A DNA stretch of 64,000 nt from Eoetvoesiella caeni. Lineage in GTDB: Bacteria; Pseudomonadota; Gammaproteobacteria; Burkholderiales; Burkholderiaceae_B. The stretch is taken from positions 186,001 to 250,000 of the forward strand of contig NZ_QNRQ01000002.1 in assembly GCF_003315175.1 (NCBI RefSeq). Direction: 5' to 3'. Made by a program: the position numbers and the translations under genes. The notes beneath the pieces are model-generated. The model did not search any database and had not been told where the DNA came from. It was given only the letters and a program-made list of their open reading frames with translations. Shown piece by piece: positions 33,174-41,943 of the stretch (position 1 is the stretch's first letter; the number at the start of each line of letters is the position of its first letter).

Positions 33174-34189
33174 CAGTGTTCTCTTAGCAAAGGATTGAGT
33201 ACGACATACAGGGCATCCACCACTGCATTAATGAGTACCATCAATACCCCAAAGACGATCGCCACCCCTTGTATCAAGGGCAGGTCATTGCTTTTTACAG
33301 CGCCAACCATCAGACTGCCGATTCCGGGGAACGAAAAAATAATTTCAATAAGCAGCGCCGAGCCGAACAAAAAGCCGAACTGCACGCCTATCATGGTGAT
33401 AGTCGGCAAGAGTGCGTTTTTCTGTATATAGCGCAACAAAATCCGTCGCCGGGGCACACCCCGCAACCTCGCCACCAAGACAAAAGGCTCTTTCGAGGCT
33501 TCAATCAGGGAAGAGCGCAAAACCCGCACCACCAACGGACAAAATCCCAAAGCCAAGGCGCAGGCCGGCAGCACCATATGCGTCAAGGCATCGCGAAATG
33601 CCGCTGTGTCATGCAGCAGCAGGGTGTCGACCAACATGAAGCCGGTTATCACCGGCAGATGAAGGCTTGGACTGACTTGCCCGCTAAAGGGCAAAACGGG
33701 AAAAAACACGCCAAACAGTGCGATGAACAGCAAGCCCCACAGAAAAGCGGGAATGGACTGCATGACCACAACAATGGTGTCGGGCACAAACCCCAGGCGC
33801 TTTCCATACTGGGAAAAGGCGAATAGCGCCAATGGAAAACTGATTATCAAAGCCAGAAGCAAGCCAACGACCACGAGCTCCAAGGTAACCGGCAAAGCTC
33901 TGAGTATGAGCCCGACAACAGGTTGCTGAAACAAGTATGAGCGGCCCAGGTCCCCGCCCAAAGCCTTTTCAAGCCAAATATAAAACTGGGTGTAAAGAGG
34001 CTGGTCCAGGCCCAACGCCGCGCGTAAGGCATCGGCTTCCGCCCGCGTTGCCGAGGGTGGAAGCATCATTGCCAATGGGTCCGAGGGTATTGCCCTCAGG
34101 ACCACAAAGACCACCAGCGACAACAACAGCACGATCGGTATTCCTGCAAGCAGGCGTTGCAGCAATATCGTCAAAGGCATTCGAAGCAT
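33173..34189 (-). CDS. Oligopeptide-type ABC transporter permease, DppB-like
   Basis: A 338-residue permease with the standard opening of an N-terminal helix, then LRAIPSDPLAMMLPPSAT and the periplasmic region LGLDQPLYTQFYIWLEKALGGD, ahead of six membrane spans. The cytoplasmic loop ARLRGVPRRRILLRYIQKN carries the EAA-type contact motif for the ATPase. Located 46 bp after the binding-protein gene. Forms the channel with the DppC-like partner. Confidence 0.91.
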   Translation of the reverse strand: MLRMPLTILLQRLLAGIPIVLLLSLVVFVVLRAIPSDPLAMMLPPSATRAEADALRAALGLDQPLYTQFYIWLEKALGGDLGRSYLFQQPVVGLILRALPVTLELVVVGLLLALIISFPLALFAFSQYGKRLGFVPDTIVVVMQSIPAFLWGLLFIALFGVFFPVLPFSGQVSPSLHLPVITGFMLVDTLLLHDTAAFRDALTHMVLPACALALGFCPLVVRVLRSSLIEASKEPFVLVARLRGVPRRRILLRYIQKNALLPTITMIGVQFGFLFGSALLIEIIFSFPGIGSLMVGAVKSNDLPLIQGVAIVFGVLMVLINAVVDALYVVLNPLLREH

Positions 34190-34235
34190 ATCGAAGTCTC
34201 AGTCGGTTAACACGGCCCCAAGAGGCCCCCACAGA

Positions 34236-35792
34236 CTACTTCTGCCAAGAATACAGCCTAGGGGAAACATAGCCATTCCCCTGCAACTCTACATTAAGCG
34301 TGGAGTCGTGGGCAATAGTGGCAACCCCTTGCAACAAGGGAATGACCCAGGATTTTTCAGACGCCTCTTTCAACAGAGCCTGATAACCGGCAATCCGTTT
34401 TTTCTCATCGGTTTCACTGAACAGCGCATCGATACGTCCTCCTATGCTCTCGTCGCGCCACATCGAAAAACGCAGGCGCGGATCCAGAATGCGGCCTGCG
34501 CCGTTGTCGGGGTCGCCGGTGGCATTGGCCCAGTTGTACAGCTGAAGGCCCGTGATTTTCTGGTTGTGGCTTAGCTCCATGACCTTGGCGGCCGTCGTTT
34601 CCTCGACGGTTGCGTCAATGCCAACCTTCTTCCACATGGAGGCCAGCACGCGCGCCATGTCGTAGTCGTTCGGAAACGCGCCGTTGGTGGTCAGCAAACG
34701 GATCTTGACCGGGTTCTTGACGCTGTATCCTTCTTTGGCCAGCAAGGCAATGGCCTCTTTTGTATCGTAGGGGAATGCATAGTCGTCGATATAGGCGGGC
34801 GTGCCCTTGGTGGCCACAATGGACAATACCGGTGCCTTGCCCGCATACAAGGCCTTGGACAAGGCTTGCTTGTCGATGGACAGATGCAAGGCCTTGCGGA
34901 CGTTGTCGTTATCGAAGGGCTTCACATAGCTGGGCACCTTGATCATGTACATGGCAGAAATCGGGTAGATCTCGCTGGTAATGCCCGGAGTTTTGCTGAG
35001 GCGCTCGGTTTCGCGAATGGGAATATCAGTTGCCAGGCTGGCACGCTTGGACTCGACCAGCGCAACACGGGACGAAGCTTCGGGCGTGAACAGGAACACC
35101 ACGTTCTTGACCGCGGGCTTCTTGCCCCAATAACCGTCGTAGGCTTCCAGCACCAGGCGCGAACCGCGCTGATACTGAACAATGCGGTAAGGGCCGGCGC
35201 CAATTGGTTTTTCCAGGAAGCCGTCCATGCCCACCTTCTTTATATAGGCTTTGGGCAGAATGAATGCGGCAAGAAAACCAAGGAAGATCGGCGCGGTGGG
35301 CGTTGGCTTTTTATAGACCAGCACCGCCTGCGTCGGCGAACTGATTTCGACATCTGTCAATGTCGGAAACATGCCGCGGATGGCCAGCTTGGGGTTTTCG
35401 GCGGGATGCTCCAGCAAACTCCACTTCACATCTTCCATGGTCATTTTGCTGCCATCATGGAAAGTAATGCCATCGTGCAGCGTAATCGCCAGGCGCTGCT
35501 TTTTGTCGTCCAGCCACTTCCACTCGGTTATCTGCATCGGCCCAAGCTTCAAATCCTTGGTATAGCGCAGGGGCGAATCGAAAACCGTGGCATAAATGGA
35601 CTGCGCGATCGGCAAGGTCAGCGCCGTTGGGTCCCAGGACGGCACATCGCTGGGATACGAAATGACCAGCGTGTCTTTGCCCTCGGCGCCTTGGGCAAGC
35701 AGATCGCGCATGGGCCACATCGAAGCCGCCAAAGCTGCAGCGGCCCCGCTGACCATGAACGACCTGCGATCAATTTTAATTTTTTCCTGCAT
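34236..35792 (-). CDS. Family 5 ABC substrate-binding protein, Tat-exported
   Basis: A 518-residue periplasmic binding protein of the DppA/OppA/NikA class (SBP family 5). The N terminus has DRRSFMVSGAAAALAAS, a Tat-type signal. Domain features include YPSDVPSWDPTALTLPIAQS near the N terminus and the family pattern ITLHDGITFHDGSKMTMEDVKWS. GGAGG precedes the ATG at 35792. It is the receptor of the transporter encoded downstream and is preceded by the LLM oxygenase gene by 64 bp. Family members bind peptides, glycosides, metals or opines, so the ligand may be a small organic molecule processed by the LLM enzyme. Confidence 0.91.
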   Translation of the reverse strand: MQEKIKIDRRSFMVSGAAAALAASMWPMRDLLAQGAEGKDTLVISYPSDVPSWDPTALTLPIAQSIYATVFDSPLRYTKDLKLGPMQITEWKWLDDKKQRLAITLHDGITFHDGSKMTMEDVKWSLLEHPAENPKLAIRGMFPTLTDVEISSPTQAVLVYKKPTPTAPIFLGFLAAFILPKAYIKKVGMDGFLEKPIGAGPYRIVQYQRGSRLVLEAYDGYWGKKPAVKNVVFLFTPEASSRVALVESKRASLATDIPIRETERLSKTPGITSEIYPISAMYMIKVPSYVKPFDNDNVRKALHLSIDKQALSKALYAGKAPVLSIVATKGTPAYIDDYAFPYDTKEAIALLAKEGYSVKNPVKIRLLTTNGAFPNDYDMARVLASMWKKVGIDATVEETTAAKVMELSHNQKITGLQLYNWANATGDPDNGAGRILDPRLRFSMWRDESIGGRIDALFSETDEKKRIAGYQALLKEASEKSWVIPLLQGVATIAHDSTLNVELQGNGYVSPRLYSWQK

Positions 35793-35856
35793 ACCACCCT
35801 CCGCAACTCAGTTAGGTTTCCTTCATGCGACGGCCTCGCCGCGATCGGGAAACTGC

Positions 35857-36951
35857 TTAGGAAGAACGTATACCCGCCTGCTCCAGCAAAGGCAGCACCC
35901 GCTCGCAAAAAAAAGGCAGCTCTTTCGAATAATTCACAAACGTCAACGCGCAGCCCTCGAACCCGGCCTTGTGCATGCTTACCAACTCTGCGGCAATCTG
36001 CTCCGGAGTGCCCACCAAGGGATAGGTGCCCGTACCCGCGGCAAAGCGCTGGCGATATAAACGATACGCGCTTTCATCATGGCTGCGGCTAAAGGCCTGC
36101 TTTTGGCGCATCATGTAGTCGACAGCGCCAGTATCTTCCTGGTCAACCGAATAGTGGCGGTAATAGTCCCGGGCCTCTTGCTCTGTTTCGCGGCAAACCA
36201 CATGGGCCACGGTATAGACGCCTATATCGCGCCCCGCGGTTGCGGCGCGCTGCTCTATGTCGGCAATCTGCGCCTTGCCGGCCTCGATGTCGGTAAACGT
36301 CGTGAACAGGAAGTCGCAGTGGCGCGCCGCAAAATCGCGCCCCGGGGGGCCGAAGGCCGCGTTCATGGTTACCGGCCTGGGCCGCTGCACAGACGTCGGA
36401 CTGGTCACCGCATTTTTAAGCTGGTAGTACTGGCCTTCGAAATTGATCGGTGCATCCGAGTTGTACAGCCTGAACAGCAAGTCGGCCCACTCCGCCGCCT
36501 GGTCGTACGGGCGCTCGACCAGCTTGCCGCCAAACATGGCGAATTCGTCGGGATTCCAGCCGCAGACGATGTTCAGGCCGGCGCGGCCATGGCTGATATG
36601 GTCGACAGTAGCCAGGGCCTTGGCTGCATACAGCGGATGGACCAAAGGCACATGCACGGTCATGAACAGGGCAATCCGCTCGGTGGCGGCCGCCAGTCCC
36701 GCCGCAAACGTAAACGTCTCGAATGAGTGTTCGCGCGCCTTGGTCTCGCCTCCGAAGCCCTTCCAGCGTGCAATCGGAAGAATGAAATCGAAGCCGGCGC
36801 GGTCGGCAATCTGCGCAGCCTCCAGGACGTCATCCCAGGCCGCTGTCCAGCGCTCGGGCACTTTGGACAGCGCCGAACCGCCATCGGCGTTGGTTGAAAA
36901 GGTTCCCAGTTTGAAGGTGCCCGGCTTCAACATTGGATTTATAGAACTCAT
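35857..36951 (-). CDS. LLM-class flavin-dependent monooxygenase
   Basis: A 364-residue luciferase-like (bacterial bioluminescence family) monooxygenase of the SsuD/RutA-like branch: the N terminus has KLGTFSTNADGG, the barrel has DHISHGRAGLNIVCGWNPDEFAMFGG, and the substrate/flavin region has RPRPVTMNAAFGPPGRDFAARH. Such enzymes use reduced FMN supplied by a separate reductase and oxygen to cleave C-S, C-N or C-C bonds or ring amides. The start at 36951 has AAGGGA upstream; the ORF extends to 37002. It sits between the EthD-like gene (79 bp upstream) and the transporter genes. A possible partner reductase is the SsuE-like protein at 51410-51928, far away. Confidence 0.88.
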   Translation of the reverse strand: MSSINPMLKPGTFKLGTFSTNADGGSALSKVPERWTAAWDDVLEAAQIADRAGFDFILPIARWKGFGGETKAREHSFETFTFAAGLAAATERIALFMTVHVPLVHPLYAAKALATVDHISHGRAGLNIVCGWNPDEFAMFGGKLVERPYDQAAEWADLLFRLYNSDAPINFEGQYYQLKNAVTSPTSVQRPRPVTMNAAFGPPGRDFAARHCDFLFTTFTDIEAGKAQIADIEQRAATAGRDIGVYTVAHVVCRETEQEARDYYRHYSVDQEDTGAVDYMMRQKQAFSRSHDESAYRLYRQRFAAGTGTYPLVGTPEQIAAELVSMHKAGFEGCALTFVNYSKELPFFCERVLPLLEQAGIRSS

Positions 36952-37029
36952 GGCTGCATCCCTTCTTGATATGCTGCATTCAATCTCTTGACCGCTAACC
37001 AAAACCGCGTTTTTGAAACATGCGGCCGA

Positions 37030-37737
37030 CTAGCCGCTGAACACCAGATCTGTACGCATGGGATTATGTGTACTGCTTAGCCCGATCTGGGGCAGTGCAA
37101 GATAATCGGCGCGCATTTCGGCACGCAGGGGCGACTGCAACGCCGCAAGCAAACCATCGGGACTATCGAAAACAACTTTGTTGCGTTGAATGGCATTGGC
37201 GCGCGGCACAGCCAGTTCGCTCAGCCAGTCAACTTGCGTATAGACTTGAACCTCGCGTATGCCAGGCATGCGCGCCATCAATGGGACATGGCTTTTCATG
37301 TACTCGGACAACCACAAGTCGTGGGCCTGCCCCGCCCCGTAATAGGCAACCAAATACGTACATGCTGTAGTGGGCGCACCCTGCACAGAGTTGCCGGCCT
37401 GGCCTTCGACCGCGAAAGACCGGGCCACCATGGCCTGCTGGCTCTTGGCCTTCGGCGCGAGCACGGCGCCAAGGCTGTCTATCACGGCGGCAAGTTCGCC
37501 ATGCGGCAGGCTGGCAGCTTCCAGGCTGGACAGATCGTTAAAAAAGAACTGGAGCACGTATTCGCAGCCGCCTTCAGGCTGATTGCTGAAAAAGGGATCT
37601 TCAACCCGGCACGGCTGGTGCAGCAGAACCTTGCTTAGGCCCTGAATGCGCGGCAGCCATCGACTCCATTGTTCCGCAGGAGCTACAAATGTTTCGAGCC
37701 GAGTGTTCAACGAATACGTTATGAACAACGAAATCAC
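37030..37737 (-). CDS. EthD-like / dimeric alpha-beta barrel protein
   Basis: A 235-residue protein with no signal or membrane segment, seemingly two tandem ferredoxin-like (dimeric alpha-beta barrel) halves: the first around residues 1-100 (FITYSLNTRLETFVAPAEQW...GGCEYVLQFFFNDL), the second from about 125 (ACTYLVAYYGAGQ...WLSEYMKSHVPLMARMPGIREVQVY). The WxxEYxxxHxPLxxxxPGI pattern of the second half is typical of EthD-type proteins. GTG start at 37737 with the strong site AGGAGGAGAC. First gene of the LLM/transporter operon; may be an accessory or small monooxygenase/isomerase. Function not known. Confidence 0.75.
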   Translation of the reverse strand: MISLFITYSLNTRLETFVAPAEQWSRWLPRIQGLSKVLLHQPCRVEDPFFSNQPEGGCEYVLQFFFNDLSSLEAASLPHGELAAVIDSLGAVLAPKAKSQQAMVARSFAVEGQAGNSVQGAPTTACTYLVAYYGAGQAHDLWLSEYMKSHVPLMARMPGIREVQVYTQVDWLSELAVPRANAIQRNKVVFDSPDGLLAALQSPLRAEMRADYLALPQIGLSSTHNPMRTDLVFSG

Positions 37738-37790
37738 GTCTCCTCCTTTTCAGCCTTGTGCATATAAATCCAACACAAAACAAGTCTATT

Positions 37791-37805
37791 TATTGAATTC
37801 AGTTT
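37791..37805. promoter_or_regulatory. GAATTC-centred near-palindrome upstream of LLM operon
   Basis: TATTGAATTCAGTTT is 54-68 bp upstream of the GTG at 37737, in an AT-rich gap. It resembles the sites at 29590 and 40658. Candidate operator for the GntR protein at 29631-30335. Confidence 0.4.
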
Positions 37806-37874
37806 AGGTTTCAAGCACTGGCTAGTCAATCAGAATATGAGGCAATCCACACGAATATTTGCTGATCGCCCCTC

Positions 37875-39275
37875 TCAATAACGATCCGGCAAAACCTTGC
37901 CCCGATTCAGAATATCGTGGGGATCCAATGCCAGCTTTATCGCGCGCATGGCGTCAAGATCGGACGCGCTGCGCGTAAGGCCCAACACATTCCGTTTCTT
38001 CAAGCCTATCCCGTGCTCGGCCGACACCGAACCGTTGTACTCATTGACCAGGCCGTACACCAGGGCCTCTACCTGTTCAACCGTTTCAGCCGCGGCGCCG
38101 GGAACATCGACAATCAGATGCAGATTCCCATCGCCCAGGTGGCCATAGACCAGCACTGTGCAGCCGGGCCAGCGCGCGCCGAGCCCGGCGGCACAATCTT
38201 GCGCGGCCTGGCCTATGTCCCGAATTGAAAAACTCACATCGAATGCAATCAGCTTGGGCATCAGGACCGGAAATTCGGCCGGGGCATCGCGTACGCTCCA
38301 GAAATCCAGCGCGTCGCGCTGCGTCGTGGCGACGGCGGCGTCTTCTATGACGCCTGTCTCCAGGCACTCTTGCAGAAGGCGTTCGAAATCGGCCTGTTGC
38401 CTTTCGGGTTCTGTCCCCATGCTTTCCAGAAGCACGTAATAATTATGTTGGGCGGGCAGCGGCGGCTTAAGGCCGGATATATTGGCCAGGACATAGTTGT
38501 AATAGCCCGGCCACATGACTTCAAACGCCGACACCCCCGAGGCAAGCCTTTGCTGGGCCGTGCACAGCAGCGCAGTCACCGAGTCATAATCCGCCAGGCC
38601 GCAACAAGCCGTTGCCACGGCGGCCGGCTGCGGACGCAAACGCAACACGGCGCGTGTAATGATCCCAAGCGTTCCCTCGCTGCCGATAAGCAGATTCTTC
38701 AGGTCAAAGCCCGTATTGTTCTTCACCATTTTGCGCAGGCCGCCGATAATGCGGCCATCGGCCAATACCGCTTCAAGGTCAAGTACTTGTTCGCGCACCA
38801 TGCCGTACTTGATAACCCGATTGCCGCCAGCGTTGCTGCCCAGATTTCCACCGATCGTGCAGGAACCTCGCGCCCCCAGGTCCAGCGGAAACATCATGCC
38901 GATTGCAGCGGCCCGCTCTTGCACCGTTTGCAAGATTGCCCCCGCTTGCACTGTCATCGTTCCTGAGACTTCATCGATCTCTTCAATAACATTCATCCGC
39001 TCCAGGCTTAGCGCAATATCGTGCTCTTGTGTACATGCCGCGCCAGCCAGGCCGCTGAGTCCGCCCTGCACAACCACCGGCTGGCGATATTCATGGCAAA
39101 TCGCCAGCGCCTGCGACACCTGCTGCGTCGTGCGAGGACACAGCACAGCCAAGGGTTGGGCCGCCGGCACGCCGCTCCAGTCCGCGTTGCGGCGATAGGC
39201 AATCCGCTCGCCAAACTGCACGACGTCTTCGCCGAGGGCATCCAACAAAGCTTCCAGTACGGTGTTGCAGGCCAT
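37875..39275 (-). CDS. FAD-binding oxidase, GlcD/D-2-hydroxyacid dehydrogenase type
   Basis: A 466-residue flavoprotein of the PCMH-type oxidase family. The FAD-binding domain has QPVVVQGGLSGLAGAA and the phosphate-binding GARGSCTIGGNLGSNAGGNRVIKYGMVREQVL. The C-terminal cap has VYGHLGDGNLHL and EHGIGLKKRN, which includes the conserved histidines for catalysis. Closest known types are glycolate oxidase GlcD, D-lactate and D-2-hydroxyglutarate dehydrogenases. AAGGAG precedes the ATG. It follows the aldolase gene by 35 bp, so a 2-hydroxyacid arising from, or feeding, aldol cleavage is a reasonable guess. Confidence 0.9.
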   Translation of the reverse strand: MACNTVLEALLDALGEDVVQFGERIAYRRNADWSGVPAAQPLAVLCPRTTQQVSQALAICHEYRQPVVVQGGLSGLAGAACTQEHDIALSLERMNVIEEIDEVSGTMTVQAGAILQTVQERAAAIGMMFPLDLGARGSCTIGGNLGSNAGGNRVIKYGMVREQVLDLEAVLADGRIIGGLRKMVKNNTGFDLKNLLIGSEGTLGIITRAVLRLRPQPAAVATACCGLADYDSVTALLCTAQQRLASGVSAFEVMWPGYYNYVLANISGLKPPLPAQHNYYVLLESMGTEPERQQADFERLLQECLETGVIEDAAVATTQRDALDFWSVRDAPAEFPVLMPKLIAFDVSFSIRDIGQAAQDCAAGLGARWPGCTVLVYGHLGDGNLHLIVDVPGAAAETVEQVEALVYGLVNEYNGSVSAEHGIGLKKRNVLGLTRSASDLDAMRAIKLALDPHDILNRGKVLPDRY

Positions 39276-39310
39276 GAAACTCCTTGAATAGAAGCTGAGC
39301 GCGAATTGCT

Positions 39311-40051
39311 TTATTTAGCGTGAATGCCGTGGGTCGCCTGCTTGAAGCCCGTTGCCGCCACGTCGAAGTCGCTGGCGCTGACAGCGATACGGTAGCCTTT
39401 GGCGAAGGATTCGCGCGCGGCCTGGGCCGAGCCGGTATAAAGTCCGCAAGGGATGTCTTGGGCCCGAGCGGCCCGCAAGACCCGCAGGCAGTCCTGCTCG
39501 AGCACCGACGGATCCCCCGGCCCGCGCGATAACGCGAGGTCGCCGGTGCCGATAAAAATGTAGTCAAGGCCCGGGACCGCGGCAATGGCCTCGGCGTTTT
39601 CGACGCCTGTCACGGTTTCAATCATTATGCCCACGGCTACCTCGCCGCCTTTTTGCAGCATGTCGTCCACGCCGCCCAACAAAGGCCGCACACCGCCGGC
39701 TGAGCGGGTCCCGGCCGGCGGATAGCGGCTGGACATTACGGCAAGCTCCGCCTCGCGCGCTGTCTCGACCATTGGCACGAGTACGGAGGACGCACCGCAG
39801 TCCAGGGACAGCGAAATTTGGTAGGGCGTGTTTTCGGCGCAGCGCGCGATGACCGGGACGCGGCCGCCGGCAATTCCCACAGCGGCTTCCAGGCTGCCGC
39901 GTTCCCACAGCCCATGCTGTAAATCAAGCACTATGGCGGCAGGGCCCGCGTGCGCCGCCACCTCGGCCAGCGCGGCGCTGCCCATCGACAGCCAGATAAA
40001 ATCTATCGGCGCACCGCTGGCCAATACCGGCTTGAAAGAAGTAAAGGTCAT
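39311..40051 (-). CDS. HpcH/HpaI family aldolase
   Basis: A 246-residue class II (metal-dependent) aldolase of the HpaI/GarL type. Visible features are FIWLSMGSAALAEVAAHAG, the ligand-bearing VLDLQHGLWERG with the catalytic His, the substrate-binding RCAENTPYQISLSLDCGASSVLVPMVETA with an Arg-like RYPPAGTRSAGG, and MIETVTGVENAEAI (metal-binding Glu). It splits 4-hydroxy-2-oxo acids into pyruvate or glyoxylate plus an aldehyde. Middle gene of a three-gene unit with SRPBCC-like and GlcD-like neighbours. Confidence 0.9.
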   Translation of the reverse strand: MTFTSFKPVLASGAPIDFIWLSMGSAALAEVAAHAGPAAIVLDLQHGLWERGSLEAAVGIAGGRVPVIARCAENTPYQISLSLDCGASSVLVPMVETAREAELAVMSSRYPPAGTRSAGGVRPLLGGVDDMLQKGGEVAVGIMIETVTGVENAEAIAAVPGLDYIFIGTGDLALSRGPGDPSVLEQDCLRVLRAARAQDIPCGLYTGSAQAARESFAKGYRIAVSASDFDVAATGFKQATHGIHAK

Positions 40052-40124
40052 GCGGCTTCCGTTGCAAAGAAATGGGGCGATTTGCGGCCGTCTTCAAGGA
40101 CGGGACTGTTGCTGTGGGCGGAGG

Positions 40125-40562
40125 TCAAGACTCGGCCTGGCGCTCGAGCAGGCCGCGGATAAGATACATTTCGGCCTCGTGCACGGTAGACATCTGCTGC
40201 CAGGCCGCATCGTCCTGGGTTGCCAGGCGCCAGGTCAACAGCGAGATCACGCATTTGTCGTCGCCATGCTGCAAGAGGCCGCCCGGGATAACGCGCGACA
40301 TATTGCGAAACTGCATGCGGTCGGGCGCGCGCCCAACGTCGTAGTCCACCTGCAAGCGCTCGCGGTCCACATGCAGGCGCACAAAAGTTTCGCGCCCGTC
40401 GAATACGGATGTCCCGACGAACAGGCCGGGCTCTGCTTCGCGGCGCTGCCAACTGCCCCAGGCCCACTGCCCTTGCTTCACACCGTCGGCCATCAGCTCG
40501 AAAGCCTGGATTGCCGGAACCTGCACCAGAATACTGCTGGAATGACAATGCGGATCGATCAT
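40125..40562 (-). CDS. SRPBCC-like small protein
   Basis: A 145-residue cytoplasmic protein whose opening HSSSILVQVPAIQAFELMAD...GQWAWGSW is like SRPBCC (START/Bet v1-like) ligand-binding proteins, followed by alternating hydrophobic strands and a C-terminal helix (STVHEAEMYLIRGLLE). GTAGGGGC precedes the ATG at 40562. First gene of the aldolase/oxidase unit, 73 bp upstream of the aldolase. Such proteins bind hydrophobic ligands or act as cyclases or decarboxylases; nothing more can be said. Confidence 0.68.
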   Translation of the reverse strand: MIDPHCHSSSILVQVPAIQAFELMADGVKQGQWAWGSWQRREAEPGLFVGTSVFDGRETFVRLHVDRERLQVDYDVGRAPDRMQFRNMSRVIPGGLLQHGDDKCVISLLTWRLATQDDAAWQQMSTVHEAEMYLIRGLLERQAES

Positions 40563-40657
40563 TTGCCCCTACCTTGCCCAGTGGAAAGCCCGCCCGCGCA
40601 GCGGCGGCCGACCTTGCCCGTAGCGCCTTCTGTGATTATATTTATACGCTTGCGCAA

Positions 40658-40674
40658 AAACTGAATTCAGAATA
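40658..40674. promoter_or_regulatory. CTGAATTCAG palindrome in divergent region
   Basis: The perfect 10-bp palindrome CTGAATTCAG (40661-40670) with AAA and AATA flanks is about 100 bp upstream of the minus-strand start at 40562 and 140 bp upstream of the plus-strand MDR gene. It matches the flanks of the sites at 29590 and 37791. Confidence 0.4.
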
Positions 40675-40815
40675 ATGTTATTGACGTTTATCCGGCATGT
40701 CAATCGGCAAAACGGCTCGCTAAAAAACCCATAAACAGGTGAAATACCGTTATTGCCTTTGTTGACCGTGCTTGCCGCCCCGCATGGCCGATACTTACCC
40801 AACCAGACCATCATC

Positions 40816-41811
40816 ATGACTACAGAAACCCGGAATTTCGAACTGCGCCTGAAGCAACGCCCCGGCAGCGATGTCTCGCCAGACGATTTCACTTTGGGCG
40901 ACAGCCCGATTGAAGCGCCGCAAGCGGGACAAGTCCTTGTCAAGGTGGAATGGCTGTCCATGGACACCTATCTGTACGAACGCACCATAGGCGATGCCAT
41001 GGGGCCGGCTATTCCCCTTGGAAGCCGCATGCCGGGCCGTGCCTTGGGGACGGTGGTATCCGGCGGCCTGCCCGCCGGTACGCTGGTCTCCGGAGACTTC
41101 GGCTGGCAAAAATATGCAACAGTGGACGCTTCCGCCGCCACTGCGCTGGAGCGCAACGCGGCCCCGGACACCTGGTATTTATCCGCCCTGGGCGCACCGG
41201 GCCTGACGGCGTGGCTGGCCTTGCACAAAGTGCTCAAGCCCGCCGCAGGAAAAACGCTGCTGGTGTCGGGCGCGGCCGGAACGGTGGGATCGCTGGTGGG
41301 ACAACTGGCTCGCGAACTCGGTTTGAATGTCATCGGCATCGCCGGCGGCGCCGAGCGATGCAAGTGGCTTATGCAGCATGGCTACCAGGCAGTCATCGAC
41401 CGCAAGACCGTCACGGACTGGAAGCAGGCCATGCTGGCGGCCGCCCCCAACGGCATCGACTTCTATTACGACAACGCGGGCGGAAGAATCCTTGAAGCGG
41501 CGGTGCAGGCCATCGCACCGGGCGGGCGCATTGTCCTATGCGGGCACAGCGGCGAATACACCAGCCCCACCGCAAAACTCACCGCCACCGACTTGCTGTA
41601 CAAAGGCCTTACCCTGCATGGTTTCCGGGTTTGGGACTTTACCGCGCAATTCAAAGAAGCCCGCGCGGCGCTGCTGGACCTCATCATCCAGAAAAAGCTG
41701 CACATGGAAGAAACCATTCATCACGGGCTCGCCAGCGCTCCTGCGGCAATGGACGCCATGCTTAACGGCAACGGTTTAGGCAAGCACCTGGTAAAAGTGC
41801 ACGAAGATTAA
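40816..41811 (+). CDS. NADP-dependent oxidoreductase, zinc-free MDR (CurA-like)
   Basis: A 331-residue medium-chain reductase without zinc ligands. The N terminus has RQRPGSDV-like KQRPGSDVSPDDFTL and the coenzyme motif SGAAGTVGSLVGQLA in the Rossmann domain, followed by DFYYDNAGGRILEA. The arrangement matches the prostaglandin reductase/2-alkenal reductase/curcumin reductase (CurA) family, which reduces alpha,beta-unsaturated carbonyls with NADPH. The start at 40816 is chosen by homology; the ORF extends to 40753. Divergent from the SRPBCC/aldolase unit and may share its regulation. Confidence 0.88.
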   Translation: MTTETRNFELRLKQRPGSDVSPDDFTLGDSPIEAPQAGQVLVKVEWLSMDTYLYERTIGDAMGPAIPLGSRMPGRALGTVVSGGLPAGTLVSGDFGWQKYATVDASAATALERNAAPDTWYLSALGAPGLTAWLALHKVLKPAAGKTLLVSGAAGTVGSLVGQLARELGLNVIGIAGGAERCKWLMQHGYQAVIDRKTVTDWKQAMLAAAPNGIDFYYDNAGGRILEAAVQAIAPGGRIVLCGHSGEYTSPTAKLTATDLLYKGLTLHGFRVWDFTAQFKEARAALLDLIIQKKLHMEETIHHGLASAPAAMDAMLNGNGLGKHLVKVHED

Positions 41812-41943
41812 AATGGCAGGCCTGCATGCCTCTGTGCTAGAGTTGAATCGAAGCCTGCGCAAACAACCGTACCGCGTCCAGCGCGCAAGGCAGCCGGCAA
41901 TGCCCGCTTGCGCCGCGCGCGGACGCCTGAAGATGTCCTTACT

